From NCBI RefSeq assembly GCF_003264365.1, contig NZ_PYAK01000012.1, forward strand, positions 1 through 64,000: a stretch of 64,000 nt of DNA. Reading direction: 5' to 3'. The notes below the pieces were generated by a model. It saw only the letters and a list, made by a program, of their open reading frames with translations. It was not told the origin of the DNA and did not search any database. A program made the position numbers and the translations under genes. The DNA is from Micromonospora noduli (GTDB taxonomy: Bacteria > Actinomycetota > Actinomycetes > Mycobacteriales > Micromonosporaceae). Of the stretch, positions 15,363-24,617 are shown piece after piece (within the stretch, counting starts at the first letter, position 1; each line of letters begins with the position of its first letter).

Positions 15363-17072
15363 TCACCCGGTCGAACAGGTGGGAGTCATCCCCGCACCGG
15401 TGCCGCTGCCCTGGTAACCGAACTCGGTCGACTGCCCGGCGGCGATGGCGCCGTTGTAGACGACGTTGGTGAACTGAACGGTCCCGGTGCTGCCGCTCCG
15501 GTTGGCGCTCCAGATGCTGGTGATGCTGGCACCCGACGGCAGAGTCATGGTGACCGTCCAACCGTTGATCGGCGCGGTGCCAGCGCTCACCCGCACCGTG
15601 GCGACGAAACCGCCCGTCCACTGGTTGACCGACACCGTCGCCGCACAGCCACCACCGGTCGGGGGCGGGGTGGTCGGAGGCGGCGTGGTGGGGGGCGGCG
15701 TGGTGGGGGGCGGCGTGGTCGGCGGCGGCGTGGTCGGGGGCGGCGTGGTCGGGGGCGGCGTGGTCGGGGGCGGCGTGGTCGGCGGCGGGGTGGTCGGGCC
15801 GTCAGCCAGGACCGGGGTCGGCCAGTCCCGCCAGTCGGCCAACCGGCCGAGCGCCCTGCTGGAAATCCGGATCACACCCGGCTCGTTGCCCGTCTTCAGC
15901 AGGAACTTGCGGATGTTGTTCTGCAACGGGGTACGCCACTCCGGGCGGTTGGCGCAGTGGCTGCCGTCCTGGACGTCGGACCAGTAGGTGATGTTGTCGC
16001 CAGCGCCGAGCGCCTTGTAGACCTCGGCACCGCCCAGGGCCGCGACGCTCGCCGACCGGGGGCCGAGGTTGGCGATGTGCGGGTTGTCCATGATGAACAG
16101 TCCGCGCGGTGCCACCATGGCGACCATCTCGTGGGTGTCCACCGGGAGCCGGTTCGGGCTGCCGGTGAAGGACCCGAACGCGTCACCCAGCCAGGGTTGC
16201 TCCCCGTACGCGCTGCTGAGGCTCTGCGCGCCCTCACCCGGGATGCCCCGGAAGATGGGGACGCCCGCGCTGCCCGATTCGATCGGCATGGTCAGGGCAA
16301 TGCGCTGGTCGAACACACCGATCGCGAAGGCGCCCTTGCCGTAACGGGAGCAACCGGTGACGCCCATCGCGTCCGCCTTGAGGATCCTGCCGTCGGACTG
16401 CTCGATGACGTCGATGATCCGGCTGACGCCCCACCCCCAGGCGGCGAGCAGTCCGGTGCTGCTCGATGAGCCGTAGATGCTGTAGAACGCGCCCTGCTTG
16501 TTGTTCCGGGGAGTGCCCTCGCGGCCGACTGCCAGTGGGTCGTAACTGATCACGGCAGCGCCGGCGGCCTTGATGGTGGCCGTGTCCGCGCCGAACCCGC
16601 CGACGACCACGACGGCCGGGAAGGGACCGGTGCCGCTCGGCAGTTCGACCCGCGCCGAGAAGGTGGAGCTCCGGCCGTTGTGTGCCACGTTGACGGTGAT
16701 GCTGCTGTTGGACACCGTCCCCGTGATCGTCGCGGGCTTGGCTGGCTTTTCGCCGAAGACGAACTTCTCGGCAAGCTCCTTGATCTCCGCCCGCCGGCAG
16801 CGCCATTCGGACTTGGCGGTGATGGTCGTCCCGTTCAGCTTCTTGAAGGGATCGGGAAGCCTAGCGTTGGTGGGCAGCGAGCCCAGGTCAGGCAGACCGG
16901 GCACGGCGCAGTCGACGCCCTCGTCCTCCACTGCCGCGGCCAGCGTGCCCACGGCGGCCTGAGCGTTCGTCGTTCGTGTCACTACCGATACCGATCCGGC
17001 GACCGTGAGCGCTGCCAGCGCCAGCACGACGACCGGGAACCGGGTCCTGGAACGGCCCGAGGGGATGGTCAC
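15363..17072 (-). CDS. Secreted glucuronoyl methylesterase (CE15) with CBM2
   Basis: A 569-residue modular secreted enzyme. Signal peptide about 1-40; CE15 esterase about 50-400 with catalytic Ser242 in GVTGCSRYGKG, acid Glu265 in PIESG and His372 in DGSHC; a TTPPP linker (about nine repeats); and a C-terminal carbohydrate-binding module family 2 (about 470-569, CAATVSVNQWTGGFVATVRV, INGWTVTMTLPSG, FGYQG) that binds cellulose. CE15 enzymes cut the ester between lignin alcohols and 4-O-methylglucuronic acid of xylan. The GTG at 17072 was chosen because GGAAGGAGA lies 6 bases upstream. Palindromic xylanase-type operators precede the gene. Confidence 0.92.
   Translation of the reverse strand: MTIPSGRSRTRFPVVVLALAALTVAGSVSVVTRTTNAQAAVGTLAAAVEDEGVDCAVPGLPDLGSLPTNARLPDPFKKLNGTTITAKSEWRCRRAEIKELAEKFVFGEKPAKPATITGTVSNSSITVNVAHNGRSSTFSARVELPSGTGPFPAVVVVGGFGADTATIKAAGAAVISYDPLAVGREGTPRNNKQGAFYSIYGSSSSTGLLAAWGWGVSRIIDVIEQSDGRILKADAMGVTGCSRYGKGAFAIGVFDQRIALTMPIESGSAGVPIFRGIPGEGAQSLSSAYGEQPWLGDAFGSFTGSPNRLPVDTHEMVAMVAPRGLFIMDNPHIANLGPRSASVAALGGAEVYKALGAGDNITYWSDVQDGSHCANRPEWRTPLQNNIRKFLLKTGNEPGVIRISSRALGRLADWRDWPTPVLADGPTTPPPTTPPPTTPPPTTPPPTTPPPTTPPPTTPPPTTPPPTTPPPTGGGCAATVSVNQWTGGFVATVRVSAGTAPINGWTVTMTLPSGASITSIWSANRSGSTGTVQFTNVVYNGAIAAGQSTEFGYQGSGTGAGMTPTCSTG
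15660..15799 (-). repeat. 15-base coding tandem repeat (TTPPP linker)
   Basis: About nine tandem copies of a 15-base unit encode Thr-Thr-Pro-Pro-Pro, the flexible linker between CE15 and CBM2 domains. Copies differ at a few third positions. Such repeats are prone to copy-number change by slippage. Confidence 0.9.
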
Positions 17073-17185
17073 TAGAGGTCTCCTTCCGAGGTGGTGGTTA
17101 CAGGAAGGGACGAAGCGAGATCGATGATCACGATTGCCAGCCACGTAAAGCCTGAGCCAGCCCATCGCAGGGTGTCAATGTTTTT

Positions 17186-17221
17186 CCGAAAGTTTCGGGC
17201 CCGTCTTATCGAAACCTTTCG
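17186..17221. promoter_or_regulatory. Two CGAAA(G)TTTCG palindromes in the glucuronoyl esterase promoter
   Basis: CGAAAGTTTCG (17187-17197, extended to a 13-base palindrome) and CGAAACCTTTCG (17210-17221) lie about 115-150 bases upstream of the esterase start. From memory the motif CGAAACTTTCG is a regulator-binding box upstream of Streptomyces xylanase genes; the first copy is its exact reverse complement. Control by a xylan-responsive repressor is inferred. Confidence 0.6.
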
Positions 17222-17302
17222 ACGCCAGCGTCCGGCTCGACGGCCGGCATCACGTCCCCGCCGAGCACCCCCGGCACAATCGTGGCCCGCTGTCGCGGCT
17301 GC

Positions 17303-17992
17303 TCACCTCGGCCCGCGGTCCAGGAACTCGTACGTGGTGGTCAGGCCCTCGGGCAGGTCGGGGACCAGGGCGTTGGTGCCGTCGACCACCTGGACGTAGC
17401 GCTTGCCCTGGAAGATCGAGTAGCTGCCATCAGGCACCTGATCGATCCGGAAGAGCTGCGTGGAGGCGGCGGCACTACACGCCCGGCCGCGTACGCTGCC
17501 CGGCGCGGCGTCGTGCACGACGGTCATGCAGATCGCGTCGGCACCGGACGCCAGGACGATCCGGTACCTGTCGCCCTCGGGGCGCAGCACCCACAGCGCC
17601 CGATCGTCGATGCCCTGTTCGGTGGTGGCCCGCACCTGATCGCCGTCACGGTCGATCGCCAACGTCGCCCCGCGCATGCCGGGCAGCACGATCTGGACCT
17701 GCCGGCGGCCGCCGAGGATCTCCTGCGGTCCCGCCGAGGCGGTCGCGGACGGAACCACTGGCGGTGCGACCTGGGTGGCCGGACCGGCACCGGGCGTGTC
17801 GACGTTGTTCCGCACCTGCACCACTGCGGTGCCAGCGGCGAGGGCCACCACGGCCAGCCCCGCTGCGCCGACGGCCGTCCGACGCCGCCGACGCCGGTCG
17901 CTGCGGTGCCGCAACGTCTCTGCCCCCGGCAGGATGGTGACTCGCCGGACCTCGTCCACGATCGCGGTGAGATCGTCGCGCGGATCAGCCAT
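17303..17992 (-). CDS. Membrane-anchored extracellular sensor protein, ECF sigma partner
   Basis: A 229-residue protein. The cytosolic N-terminus (1-38) starts DDLTAIVDEVRRVTI and is basic before one transmembrane helix (about 40-57). A Pro/Ala linker leads to an extracellular beta-rich domain (about 92-229) with Cys155 and Cys172, motifs ALWVLRPEG, GSYSIF and a terminal LDRG. The same domain ends the Ser/Thr kinase at 27370-28980. The ATG overlaps the sigma factor stop codon (ATGGCTGA), so the two are translationally coupled and this protein is the probable membrane regulator of the sigma factor, although no ZAS zinc motif is seen. Confidence 0.7.
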   Translation of the reverse strand: MADPRDDLTAIVDEVRRVTILPGAETLRHRSDRRRRRRTAVGAAGLAVVALAAGTAVVQVRNNVDTPGAGPATQVAPPVVPSATASAGPQEILGGRRQVQIVLPGMRGATLAIDRDGDQVRATTEQGIDDRALWVLRPEGDRYRIVLASGADAICMTVVHDAAPGSVRGRACSAAASTQLFRIDQVPDGSYSIFQGKRYVQVVDGTNALVPDLPEGLTTTYEFLDRGPR

Positions 17993-18485
17993 GGGAGGTC
18001 TCCTCCTGGTGCGCATCGGTCAGCAACCCGGCCATCGCTCTCCGACCACGGGCGAGGTACGTCTTCACGGTTCCGACGGGGGCCTGCATCTCGGCTGCCA
18101 CCTCCGCGACGCTGAGGTCGTTGAGATGGTGCAGCACAACCGCCCGCCGCTCGTTGGCGCTCAACCGTTGCAGCGCCTGCAACAGCGCGACGTGGTCCTC
18201 GTTCAGTCCCGGCACGCCCTGGTCGACCGCGGCCCGGCGGTGCGCGCGGACCCGGTTGAACGCCTTGCGCCAGCTGCTCACCGCGATCCGGGAGGCCACC
18301 CGGCGGACCCACGCCTCCGGACTGTCCGCCTCCCGCACCGTCGCCCATCGCTGCCAGGCCCGCATGAACGCCTCGGCGACGGCGTCCTCCGCCTCGGCGC
18401 GGTTGCCGGTGAGCGCGTACACGTGACCCACGACCCGTCCCGCACAGGCCGCGTAGAGGGCGTCGAACTCTTCGGCGTCACGCAT
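17985..18485 (-). CDS. ECF sigma factor, SigE-like family
   Basis: A 166-residue sigma-70 family ECF factor. Sigma2 region: FDALYAACAGRVVGHVYALTG, AEDAVAEAFMRAWQRW and WVRRVASRIAVSSWR; sigma4 region: LQRLSANERRAVVLHHLNDL, SVAEVAAEMQAPVGTVKTYLARGRRAM. It should direct RNA polymerase to a small regulon. It overlaps the downstream membrane sensor gene by 8 bases, the usual arrangement for a sigma factor and its membrane-bound regulator. It is divergent from the large subtilase at 18667, a possible target. Confidence 0.9.
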   Translation of the reverse strand: MRDAEEFDALYAACAGRVVGHVYALTGNRAEAEDAVAEAFMRAWQRWATVREADSPEAWVRRVASRIAVSSWRKAFNRVRAHRRAAVDQGVPGLNEDHVALLQALQRLSANERRAVVLHHLNDLSVAEVAAEMQAPVGTVKTYLARGRRAMAGLLTDAHQEETSHG

Positions 18486-18666
18486 CCGACCGGTGCCCTC
18501 CCATGCCTCGTCCCCTGGTCACCGCCGCATGGAACTCGCCCGGGTGGACCGGCCGCGTCGGCGCGGGGCGCGATTGTGGCCTCCGTCACACCGCAGTGAT
18601 CAACCTAACGACCTGGCCAGGCGTCATCGTGCCGACCCGGGAGACGCCCGTGGCGGAGAGGACGAT

Positions 18667-21600
18667 GTGCGACGACGGCAACGACGCGCCCTGACAGCCG
18701 GCGTACTCGCGACCGCGCTGGTGGCGGCGAGCCTGACCGCCCAAGCGGCGAACGCGCAGGAAAAGCCGACGGCCACGGCCCCCGGCACCCACGGAACCTT
18801 CACCCTGATCACCGGGGACCGGGTGTCGCTGGACGCGGCGGGTCGCCCGCAGATCCAGCGCGGGCCGGGTCGGGCCGCCATGCGGTTCGTGAGCAGCCGG
18901 GAGGACGGTCACCAGTACGTCATCCCGGTGGACGCGATGCCGCTGGTGCGGGACGGGCGGCTCGACCGGCGCCTGTTCGACCTCACCACGCTCGGCGAGT
19001 TCGGCTACGACGACCGGGCCGCCGAGTTGCCGCTGCTGGTCGCGTACCCCGAGAACATGGCGGCGCGGGCACGGACCGCGACCACCGGGGGTGCCGGGCG
19101 GGTGCGGGCCGACCTCCCGGCCGCGCACGCGCTCGCGGTCCGGGCGGACCGGGACGACAGGGTGACCCTCTGGACGTCGCTCACCCGGGGTGCACCGTCC
19201 GCGCGCACCCTCACCACTGGGGTCAGCCACATCTGGCTGGACGGCAAGCGCACTGTCTCCCTCGATCGCAGCGTGCCGCAGATCGGTGCCCCGGCGGCCT
19301 GGCAGGCCGGTTTCGACGGCACCGGCGTCACCGTCGGCGTGCTGGACACCGGGATCGACGCCAGCCACCCCGACTTCGCCGGCCACCTCACCGAGGTCCG
19401 GGACTTCACCGGCGGCAACGACCCCGGCGACGCGGTCGGCCACGGCACCCACGTGGCGTCGACGATCGTCGGCAGCGGCGCCGCCTCCGGCGGCAGGTAC
19501 CGCGGGGTCGCGCCGGGGGCGAAGCTGCTCGTCGGCAAGGTCTGCGCCACCACCGAATGCCAGGACTCGGACATCATCACCGGCATGCAGTGGCTCGCGC
19601 CGCAGGCCCGGGTGGTCAACCTGAGCGTGGGCGGCGACGACGCACCCGGCCTCGACCCGCTGGAGACCGCGGTCCAGGAGCTGAGCCACCGGTACGGCAC
19701 CCTCTTCGTGGTCGCGGCCGGCAACGAGGGGAAGCCGAAGTCGGTCTCCTCGCCGGCCTCCGCCGACGACGCTCTCGCCGTCGCCGCAGTGGACGCCGAC
19801 GACCAGCGGGCCTACTTCTCCAGCCGGGGCCCGCGCGTCGGCGACAACCACATCAAGCCCGAGATCAGCGCGCCGGGCGTCGACATCGTGGCCGCCGCCC
19901 CCGGCGGTGACTACGCCACCATGTCGGGTACGTCGATGGCGACCCCGCACGTGGCCGGCACCGCCGCGATTCTCGCCGGGCAACACCCGGACTGGACCGG
20001 CCCGCAGCTCAAGGCCGCCCTGATGGACTCGGCCAAGCCGACCGGCGAGGACACCATCTACGAGCAGGGGGCCGGCCGGGTGGACATCGCCCGCGCGGTC
20101 GCCCAGCCGGTCGCCACCGACATCGCCGCCATCGACTTTCCGGTGCAGCGCTGGCCGCACGCCGACGACAGCCCGATCACCCAGGTCGTCGGCTACCGCA
20201 ACACGGGCACCGCGCCGGTCACCCTGACGCTGGCCATCGCTCCGGCCCCGGCGGGCATGCTCACCGTCAGCCCGGCCACGCTGGTGGTGCCGGCCGGTGG
20301 CCGCGCCGAGGCGACGATCACTGTGGACACCCGGGTGGACGCCCAGGACGGCGTCTACCAGGGCGCGCTGACCGCGACCGGCGCCGGCGACCTGCGGGTA
20401 CGGACGCCCTTCGTGTTGAACCGTGAGATTGAGAGCTACGACGTACGGCTCGACCACACCGGACGCGACGGCAAGCCGGCCACCGAGTACACGACAGTGG
20501 CGGCGAACCTGACCACCGGCGAGTTCAGCACCCTCCCCGCGACACCGGGCGGCGGCGTCCTGCGGCTGCCCAAGGGTCGGTACGCGCTGTACAGCACCAT
20601 CCACGAGGGTGCCGTGTCGACCCTGCTCGCGCAGCCGGTCCTGGACGTACGCGGCCCGGTCACCGAGGCGGTCGACGCCCGCACCGCCAAGCCGGTCGCG
20701 TTGACAGTGCCGCAGCACGACGCCGCGCCGACCTCGATCAACGTGAGCGCCAACTGGGACGACGGCCTGCGCTACCCCGGCGTCCAACTCAGCGGAGTGT
20801 CCTTCACGGACGTCTTCTTCGGCCGGCTCGGACCCGCCGCCGCGGCACCCGAGTTCACCGCGACGCTGGGCGTCGGGCTCGCCCGGCCGGGCAGGGACGG
20901 TACCTTCCGGAACAGCCCCTACACCTACGACCTGGCGTACGTCAGCACTGGCGACATGTTCACCGGCCTGACCAGGAAGCTGTCGTCGAAGAACCTGGCC
21001 ACGGTCAAGACGACCTACCGCAGCCAGTCCACGACGGCTACGGCCACCCGCTTCCACCGCGCGTCGGCGCCCGGAGGCGCGGGCCCGATCGGGTCGAACA
21101 CGCCTGTCGACCTGCCGTTCAAGGGCACCGAGTACTACAACACCGACGGTGGCATCGTCTGGACGTCCACGTTCGTCGAGGGGGACAACCTCACGACGCA
21201 GGACTCGACCTTCAGGTCGGGGCGTACGTACACCCAGACCTGGAACGCGGCGCCCTTCGGACCCACAGTGACCCAGGCGCCGACCCTGTCACCCCTGGGG
21301 TACGCGGGCCGCGACGGCGACACCATCTCCATCGCGTCGGTGCCGCTGTTCGGCGACGCGACCGGTCGCCCCGCGAGCCGCGACGACCAGCCGGTGCGGT
21401 TCCGGCTGCTGCGCGACGGTAAGGAGATCGGCACCTCGGACAGCCCGTGGGCCGAGTTCGCGGTGCCCGCCGGGAAGGCCACCTACCGGCTGGAGGCGAC
21501 CGCCACCCGAGGCGCACCGGACACCCTGTCGACGTCGGTCTCGGTGGCCTGGACCTTCACCTCGGCGCACACCACGTCGCCGGAGCGGTTGCCTCTGACC

Positions 21601-21897
21601 ACGGCTCGCCCGACGCCCATGCTCGACGACACCAACACGGCACGGACCGGCCGGATCATGACGATCCCGGTGGCGCTGGACCGGCAGGCCGGTTCGAAGG
21701 CCGCGCCCAACCGGACGCTCGCCGTGTCCGCGTCGTTCGACGACGGCCGGACCTGGGTCGCCCTGCCGGTGATCCGAAACGTCGCGCTGATCAGTCATCC
21801 ACGAGGGGCCGGATTCGTCTCGCTGCGACTGACCGCCACCGACACCGCCGGCAACACGGTCACGCAGACGATCCAGCGGGCCTACCGGATCGCCTGA
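18667..21897 (+). CDS. Secreted S8 family serine protease (subtilisin-like), large
   Basis: A 1076-residue exported subtilase. Signal peptide 1-30 (ending QAANAQEK), N-terminal propeptide to about 200, catalytic domain about 200-460 with Asp227 (GVLDTGID), His259 (GHGTHVAS), oxyanion Asn353 (AAGNEG) and Ser423 (SGTSMATPHVAG), then about 600 residues of beta-sandwich domains (QVVGYRNTGTAPVTLTLAI; LRLTATDTAGNTVTQTI at the end). It degrades extracellular protein. The GTG at 18667 was chosen because GGAGAGGA lies just upstream and an Arg-rich signal peptide follows. It is divergent from the ECF sigma operon; a strong terminator follows. Confidence 0.93.
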   Translation: MRRRQRRALTAGVLATALVAASLTAQAANAQEKPTATAPGTHGTFTLITGDRVSLDAAGRPQIQRGPGRAAMRFVSSREDGHQYVIPVDAMPLVRDGRLDRRLFDLTTLGEFGYDDRAAELPLLVAYPENMAARARTATTGGAGRVRADLPAAHALAVRADRDDRVTLWTSLTRGAPSARTLTTGVSHIWLDGKRTVSLDRSVPQIGAPAAWQAGFDGTGVTVGVLDTGIDASHPDFAGHLTEVRDFTGGNDPGDAVGHGTHVASTIVGSGAASGGRYRGVAPGAKLLVGKVCATTECQDSDIITGMQWLAPQARVVNLSVGGDDAPGLDPLETAVQELSHRYGTLFVVAAGNEGKPKSVSSPASADDALAVAAVDADDQRAYFSSRGPRVGDNHIKPEISAPGVDIVAAAPGGDYATMSGTSMATPHVAGTAAILAGQHPDWTGPQLKAALMDSAKPTGEDTIYEQGAGRVDIARAVAQPVATDIAAIDFPVQRWPHADDSPITQVVGYRNTGTAPVTLTLAIAPAPAGMLTVSPATLVVPAGGRAEATITVDTRVDAQDGVYQGALTATGAGDLRVRTPFVLNREIESYDVRLDHTGRDGKPATEYTTVAANLTTGEFSTLPATPGGGVLRLPKGRYALYSTIHEGAVSTLLAQPVLDVRGPVTEAVDARTAKPVALTVPQHDAAPTSINVSANWDDGLRYPGVQLSGVSFTDVFFGRLGPAAAAPEFTATLGVGLARPGRDGTFRNSPYTYDLAYVSTGDMFTGLTRKLSSKNLATVKTTYRSQSTTATATRFHRASAPGGAGPIGSNTPVDLPFKGTEYYNTDGGIVWTSTFVEGDNLTTQDSTFRSGRTYTQTWNAAPFGPTVTQAPTLSPLGYAGRDGDTISIASVPLFGDATGRPASRDDQPVRFRLLRDGKEIGTSDSPWAEFAVPAGKATYRLEATATRGAPDTLSTSVSVAWTFTSAHTTSPERLPLTTARPTPMLDDTNTARTGRIMTIPVALDRQAGSKAAPNRTLAVSASFDDGRTWVALPVIRNVALISHPRGAGFVSLRLTATDTAGNTVTQTIQRAYRIA

Positions 21898-21907
21898 CGC
21901 ATTGCCC

Positions 21908-21943
21908 GGTCCGGGGCGGTCGCTGAAGCCGCCGCCCCGGACC
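21908..21943. terminator. Hairpin between subtilase and SDR genes
   Basis: Perfect 12-bp stem GGTCCGGGGCGG/CCGCCCCGGACC with a 12-base loop between convergent genes; probable bidirectional terminator. Confidence 0.7.
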
Positions 21944-21964
21944 GGACCTCAGTGCCTCGGTGCC

Positions 21965-22720
21965 TCAGGCGGTGAGGGCGCCGTCGATGGCGATAGACGC
22001 GCCGCTGATGAAGGTGGCCTCGTCGCTGAGCAGGAACGCGGTGAGCGCGGCGACCTCGTCGGAGGTGCCGGCTCGTCCGGTCGGCTGCGCCGACAGGTAG
22101 CGCTCCGCGATCTCCGGGGCCTGGCTGACCACGCCCTGCCAGAGCGGAGTGTCGATCAGGCCGGTGACCAGGGCATTGACCCGCACACCTGAGCGCGCCA
22201 CGTCGAGGGCCGCCGAGCGCGTCAGACCGATGACCCCGTGCTTCGCCGCGTTGTAGGCGGCCTGGGTCCCGTCGCCCTTCACGCCGGAGACCGAGGCGTT
22301 GTTGACGATCGCGCCACCGCCGGAGGCGATGATCGCCGGGAGCTCGTACTTGAGGCCGTAGAAGACGCTCGTCAGGTTGAGGGCGAGCGACCGGTGCCAG
22401 TTGTCGCTGTCGGTCTCGCGCACGCTGGCCATCGGGCCACCGCCGGCGTTGTTGAACGCGCCGTCCAGTCGCCCGTACTCCGTCACGGCGGCGTCGACGA
22501 GCCGCGCCATGTCCTCCTCGACCGTCACGTCGGTGGGCACGAAGAGGGCGCTGCCGCCCGCGCTCCTGATCTGCGCGGCGACCTCCTCGCCCCGGTCCTT
22601 GTCCCGGGCGCCGATGACGACGCGGGCCCCTTCCGTGGCCGCCCGCTGGGCGAACGCCAGGCCCATGCCCTGCGTACCGCCGGTCACGACCAGCACCTTT
22701 GCTTCCAACCGTCCAGACAT
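21965..22720 (-). CDS. Short-chain dehydrogenase/reductase
   Basis: A 251-residue classical SDR. The cofactor motif is TGGTQGMG (residues about 13-20) with an Arg after the second strand (VVIGARDKDR) that favours NADPH. The NNAGGG motif is present, as is the catalytic Ser/Tyr/Lys set in NNASVSGVKG and YNAAKHG. The substrate is unknown; it most resembles 3-oxoacyl reductase and glucose dehydrogenase-type SDRs. It is divergent from an MFS exporter, and both promoters share mirrored motifs (see 22785-22974), suggesting a common regulator and perhaps a shared xenobiotic response. Confidence 0.88.
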   Translation of the reverse strand: MSGRLEAKVLVVTGGTQGMGLAFAQRAATEGARVVIGARDKDRGEEVAAQIRSAGGSALFVPTDVTVEEDMARLVDAAVTEYGRLDGAFNNAGGGPMASVRETDSDNWHRSLALNLTSVFYGLKYELPAIIASGGGAIVNNASVSGVKGDGTQAAYNAAKHGVIGLTRSAALDVARSGVRVNALVTGLIDTPLWQGVVSQAPEIAERYLSAQPTGRAGTSDEVAALTAFLLSDEATFISGASIAIDGALTA

Positions 22721-22784
22721 CTCGTCTCACATCCACTTCGACTGGTGAGCCGCCACGGGGCCCGCAGGGCTCTTCGTGGGACGG

Positions 22785-22974
22785 AACGCTAACCTTTTCT
22801 GGAACGTTCGACAAAGTAATGACAGTCACAGACGGCACCTCCGCAACCGCGACTGCCTCTCGATTGGGCATCTTCAGCCGACAAGTGCACTGATTTAGAC
22901 CTGGTGATCACTCAGAACGACGCTGTAACCGCAGGCACATTCTTTGGTGGGCGTTCCATAAACTAGTTAGCGTT
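22785..22974. promoter_or_regulatory. Mirror-image promoters of SDR and MFS genes
   Basis: AACGCTAAC at 22785-22793 and its exact complement GTTAGCGTT at 22966-22974 face each other, and each is accompanied at 6-7 bases by TGGAACG (or CGTTCCA). Read outward, each gives a -10-like TAGCGT with a -35-like TTGTCG or TTGGTG 17-18 bases upstream. The 299-base gap holds no gene. A shared repressor site overlapping both promoters is likely; the regulator is not encoded next door. Confidence 0.5.
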
Positions 22975-23019
22975 GGGCGAGTCGTTCGAATCCCCACAAA
23001 CCACTCTTAAGGAACAGTC

Positions 23020-24507
23020 ATGCCCACAGGTCGCGCCGCTCCGGAGTCCCAGCGGTGGAAGGCCCTGTTGTTCATCTCCATCGCTCAACTGATGGTGGTG
23101 CTCGACGGGGCGGTCATGAACATCGCGCTGCCCTCGGCGCAACAGGCGCTGCACTTCACCGACGGGAGCAGGCAGTGGGTGGTGACCGCGTACGGTCTGG
23201 CCTTCGGCGGTCTGCTGCTGGTCGGCGGCCGGATCGGTGACATGGTCGGGCGCAAGCGCACCTTCCTGATCGCGCTGGGTGGCTTCGCGATCGCCTCGGC
23301 CATCGGCGGCCTGGCCGTCAACGCCGCGATGCTGCTGCTCGCCCGGGCGCTCCAGGGTGTGTTCGCGGCCCTGCTCGCGCCGGCCGCGCTCTCGTTGCTC
23401 TCCCTGTCCTTCACCCAGCCGAGGGAACGCGCGAAGGCGTTCGGCGTGTTCAGCGCCGTCTCGATCGCCGGCGGCGCTGTCGGTCTGATCGTGGGCGGGT
23501 TGCTCACCCAGTACCTGAACTGGCGCTTCGCGATGTTCGTCCTCGTGCCGATCGCGGTCATCGGGATCCTGGGCGCCAGTCGCACCGTCCACGACGACGG
23601 CGAGCGGCACCGCGCCCGACTCGACCTGCCCGGCGTACTGCTGGCCAGCTCCGGACTCGTCGGCCTCGTCTACGGGTTCGGTGTCGCCGAGAGCCGCGGA
23701 TGGTCGGCGGGGGTGACCATCGGGTCGTTCACCGCCGGGGTGCTGCTGCTGGCGACCTTCGTCGTGGTGCAGGCGCGGGTCACGTCCCCCTTGCTGCCAC
23801 TGCGCGTCCTGACCGAACGCAACCGGGCCGCCGCGTACCTCTCGGTGGGCCTTGCGATCGTCAGCATGTTCGGGATGTTCCTCCTGCTCAGTTACTACTT
23901 CCAGCAGGTCAAGGGATGGTCGCCGGTGATGGCCGGGTTGGCGTTCATGCCGATGGCCGTGCCGCAGGCCATCGGTGCCACGCAGATCGGCGCCCGACTC
24001 GCGCACCGGATCGCACCCCGGCCGATCATGGTCGGCGGGTACCTCGTCACAGCGGTCGGTCTGGTGCTGCTGGCTCTGCTCGACGCGGACAGCGGCTTCC
24101 TGGAGATCGCGTTCAGCGAAGCGGTGATCGGGCTCGGCATCGGCACCGCGTTCATGCCCGCGATGAGCATCTCCACCCATGGCGTCGAGCCCAGGGACGC
24201 CGGCGTCGCCTCCGCGATGATCAGCTCGTCGCAGCAGGTCGGCGGGTCGATCGGCACCGCGCTGCTCAACACCATCGCGACCAGCTCGGCCGCCACCTAC
24301 CTGCTCTCGCACGGTGGCCCGGCGGCGCGAGTCCAGGAGCGGAACGAAGCCCTGATGCACGGCTACTCGGTCGCGTACTGGGTCGCCGTCGGATTTGTGG
24401 TCGCGGCGGCAGTGGTCTCGGTGGTCATGGTGAACGCCGGTGCCCCGAAGCACGTCCCGGCCCCGACTGACGCCCTCGGGGACGTCACCCCGGTGCCCGT
24501 GCACTGA
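23020..24507 (+). CDS. MFS drug exporter, DHA2 (EmrB/QacA) family
   Basis: A 495-residue transporter with about 14 predicted transmembrane helices. Family motifs include LDGAVMNIALPSAQQAL at helix 1, the motif A-like GGRIGDMVGRKRTF between helices 2 and 3, and RALQGVFAALLAPAALSLLS (motif B/C area). DHA2 proteins export drugs, dyes or metabolites using the proton gradient. ATG start with a short AAGGAA upstream. It is divergent from an SDR gene with matched promoters. Substrate unknown; no biosynthetic cluster is present to suggest self-resistance. Confidence 0.92.
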   Translation: MPTGRAAPESQRWKALLFISIAQLMVVLDGAVMNIALPSAQQALHFTDGSRQWVVTAYGLAFGGLLLVGGRIGDMVGRKRTFLIALGGFAIASAIGGLAVNAAMLLLARALQGVFAALLAPAALSLLSLSFTQPRERAKAFGVFSAVSIAGGAVGLIVGGLLTQYLNWRFAMFVLVPIAVIGILGASRTVHDDGERHRARLDLPGVLLASSGLVGLVYGFGVAESRGWSAGVTIGSFTAGVLLLATFVVVQARVTSPLLPLRVLTERNRAAAYLSVGLAIVSMFGMFLLLSYYFQQVKGWSPVMAGLAFMPMAVPQAIGATQIGARLAHRIAPRPIMVGGYLVTAVGLVLLALLDADSGFLEIAFSEAVIGLGIGTAFMPAMSISTHGVEPRDAGVASAMISSSQQVGGSIGTALLNTIATSSAATYLLSHGGPAARVQERNEALMHGYSVAYWVAVGFVVAAAVVSVVMVNAGAPKHVPAPTDALGDVTPVPVH

Positions 24508-24617
24508 TCGCTGTCGCGCCTGCCGATCCGGCGCGGTGACCGAGGACACGGTGCACCGACTCCGCTGAGAGGGTGGAATCAGGGGTGTGAGCAGAGAAGG
24601 CGCCGGCGAGTGACGTC

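Noticed and set aside
15660..15799. Short regular repeats that could suggest a CRISPR array
   Set aside because: The 15-base unit is in frame and encodes the TTPPP linker; no spacers exist and no cas genes are near.
18586..21057. 823-codon open frame antisense to the subtilase
   Set aside because: Arises from high GC3 of the real protease gene; low-complexity Arg/Gly/Val/Asp content and no family.
22963..24549. 528-codon open frame antisense to the MFS gene
   Set aside because: Arg/Gln/His-rich shadow frame of a clearly recognised transporter.
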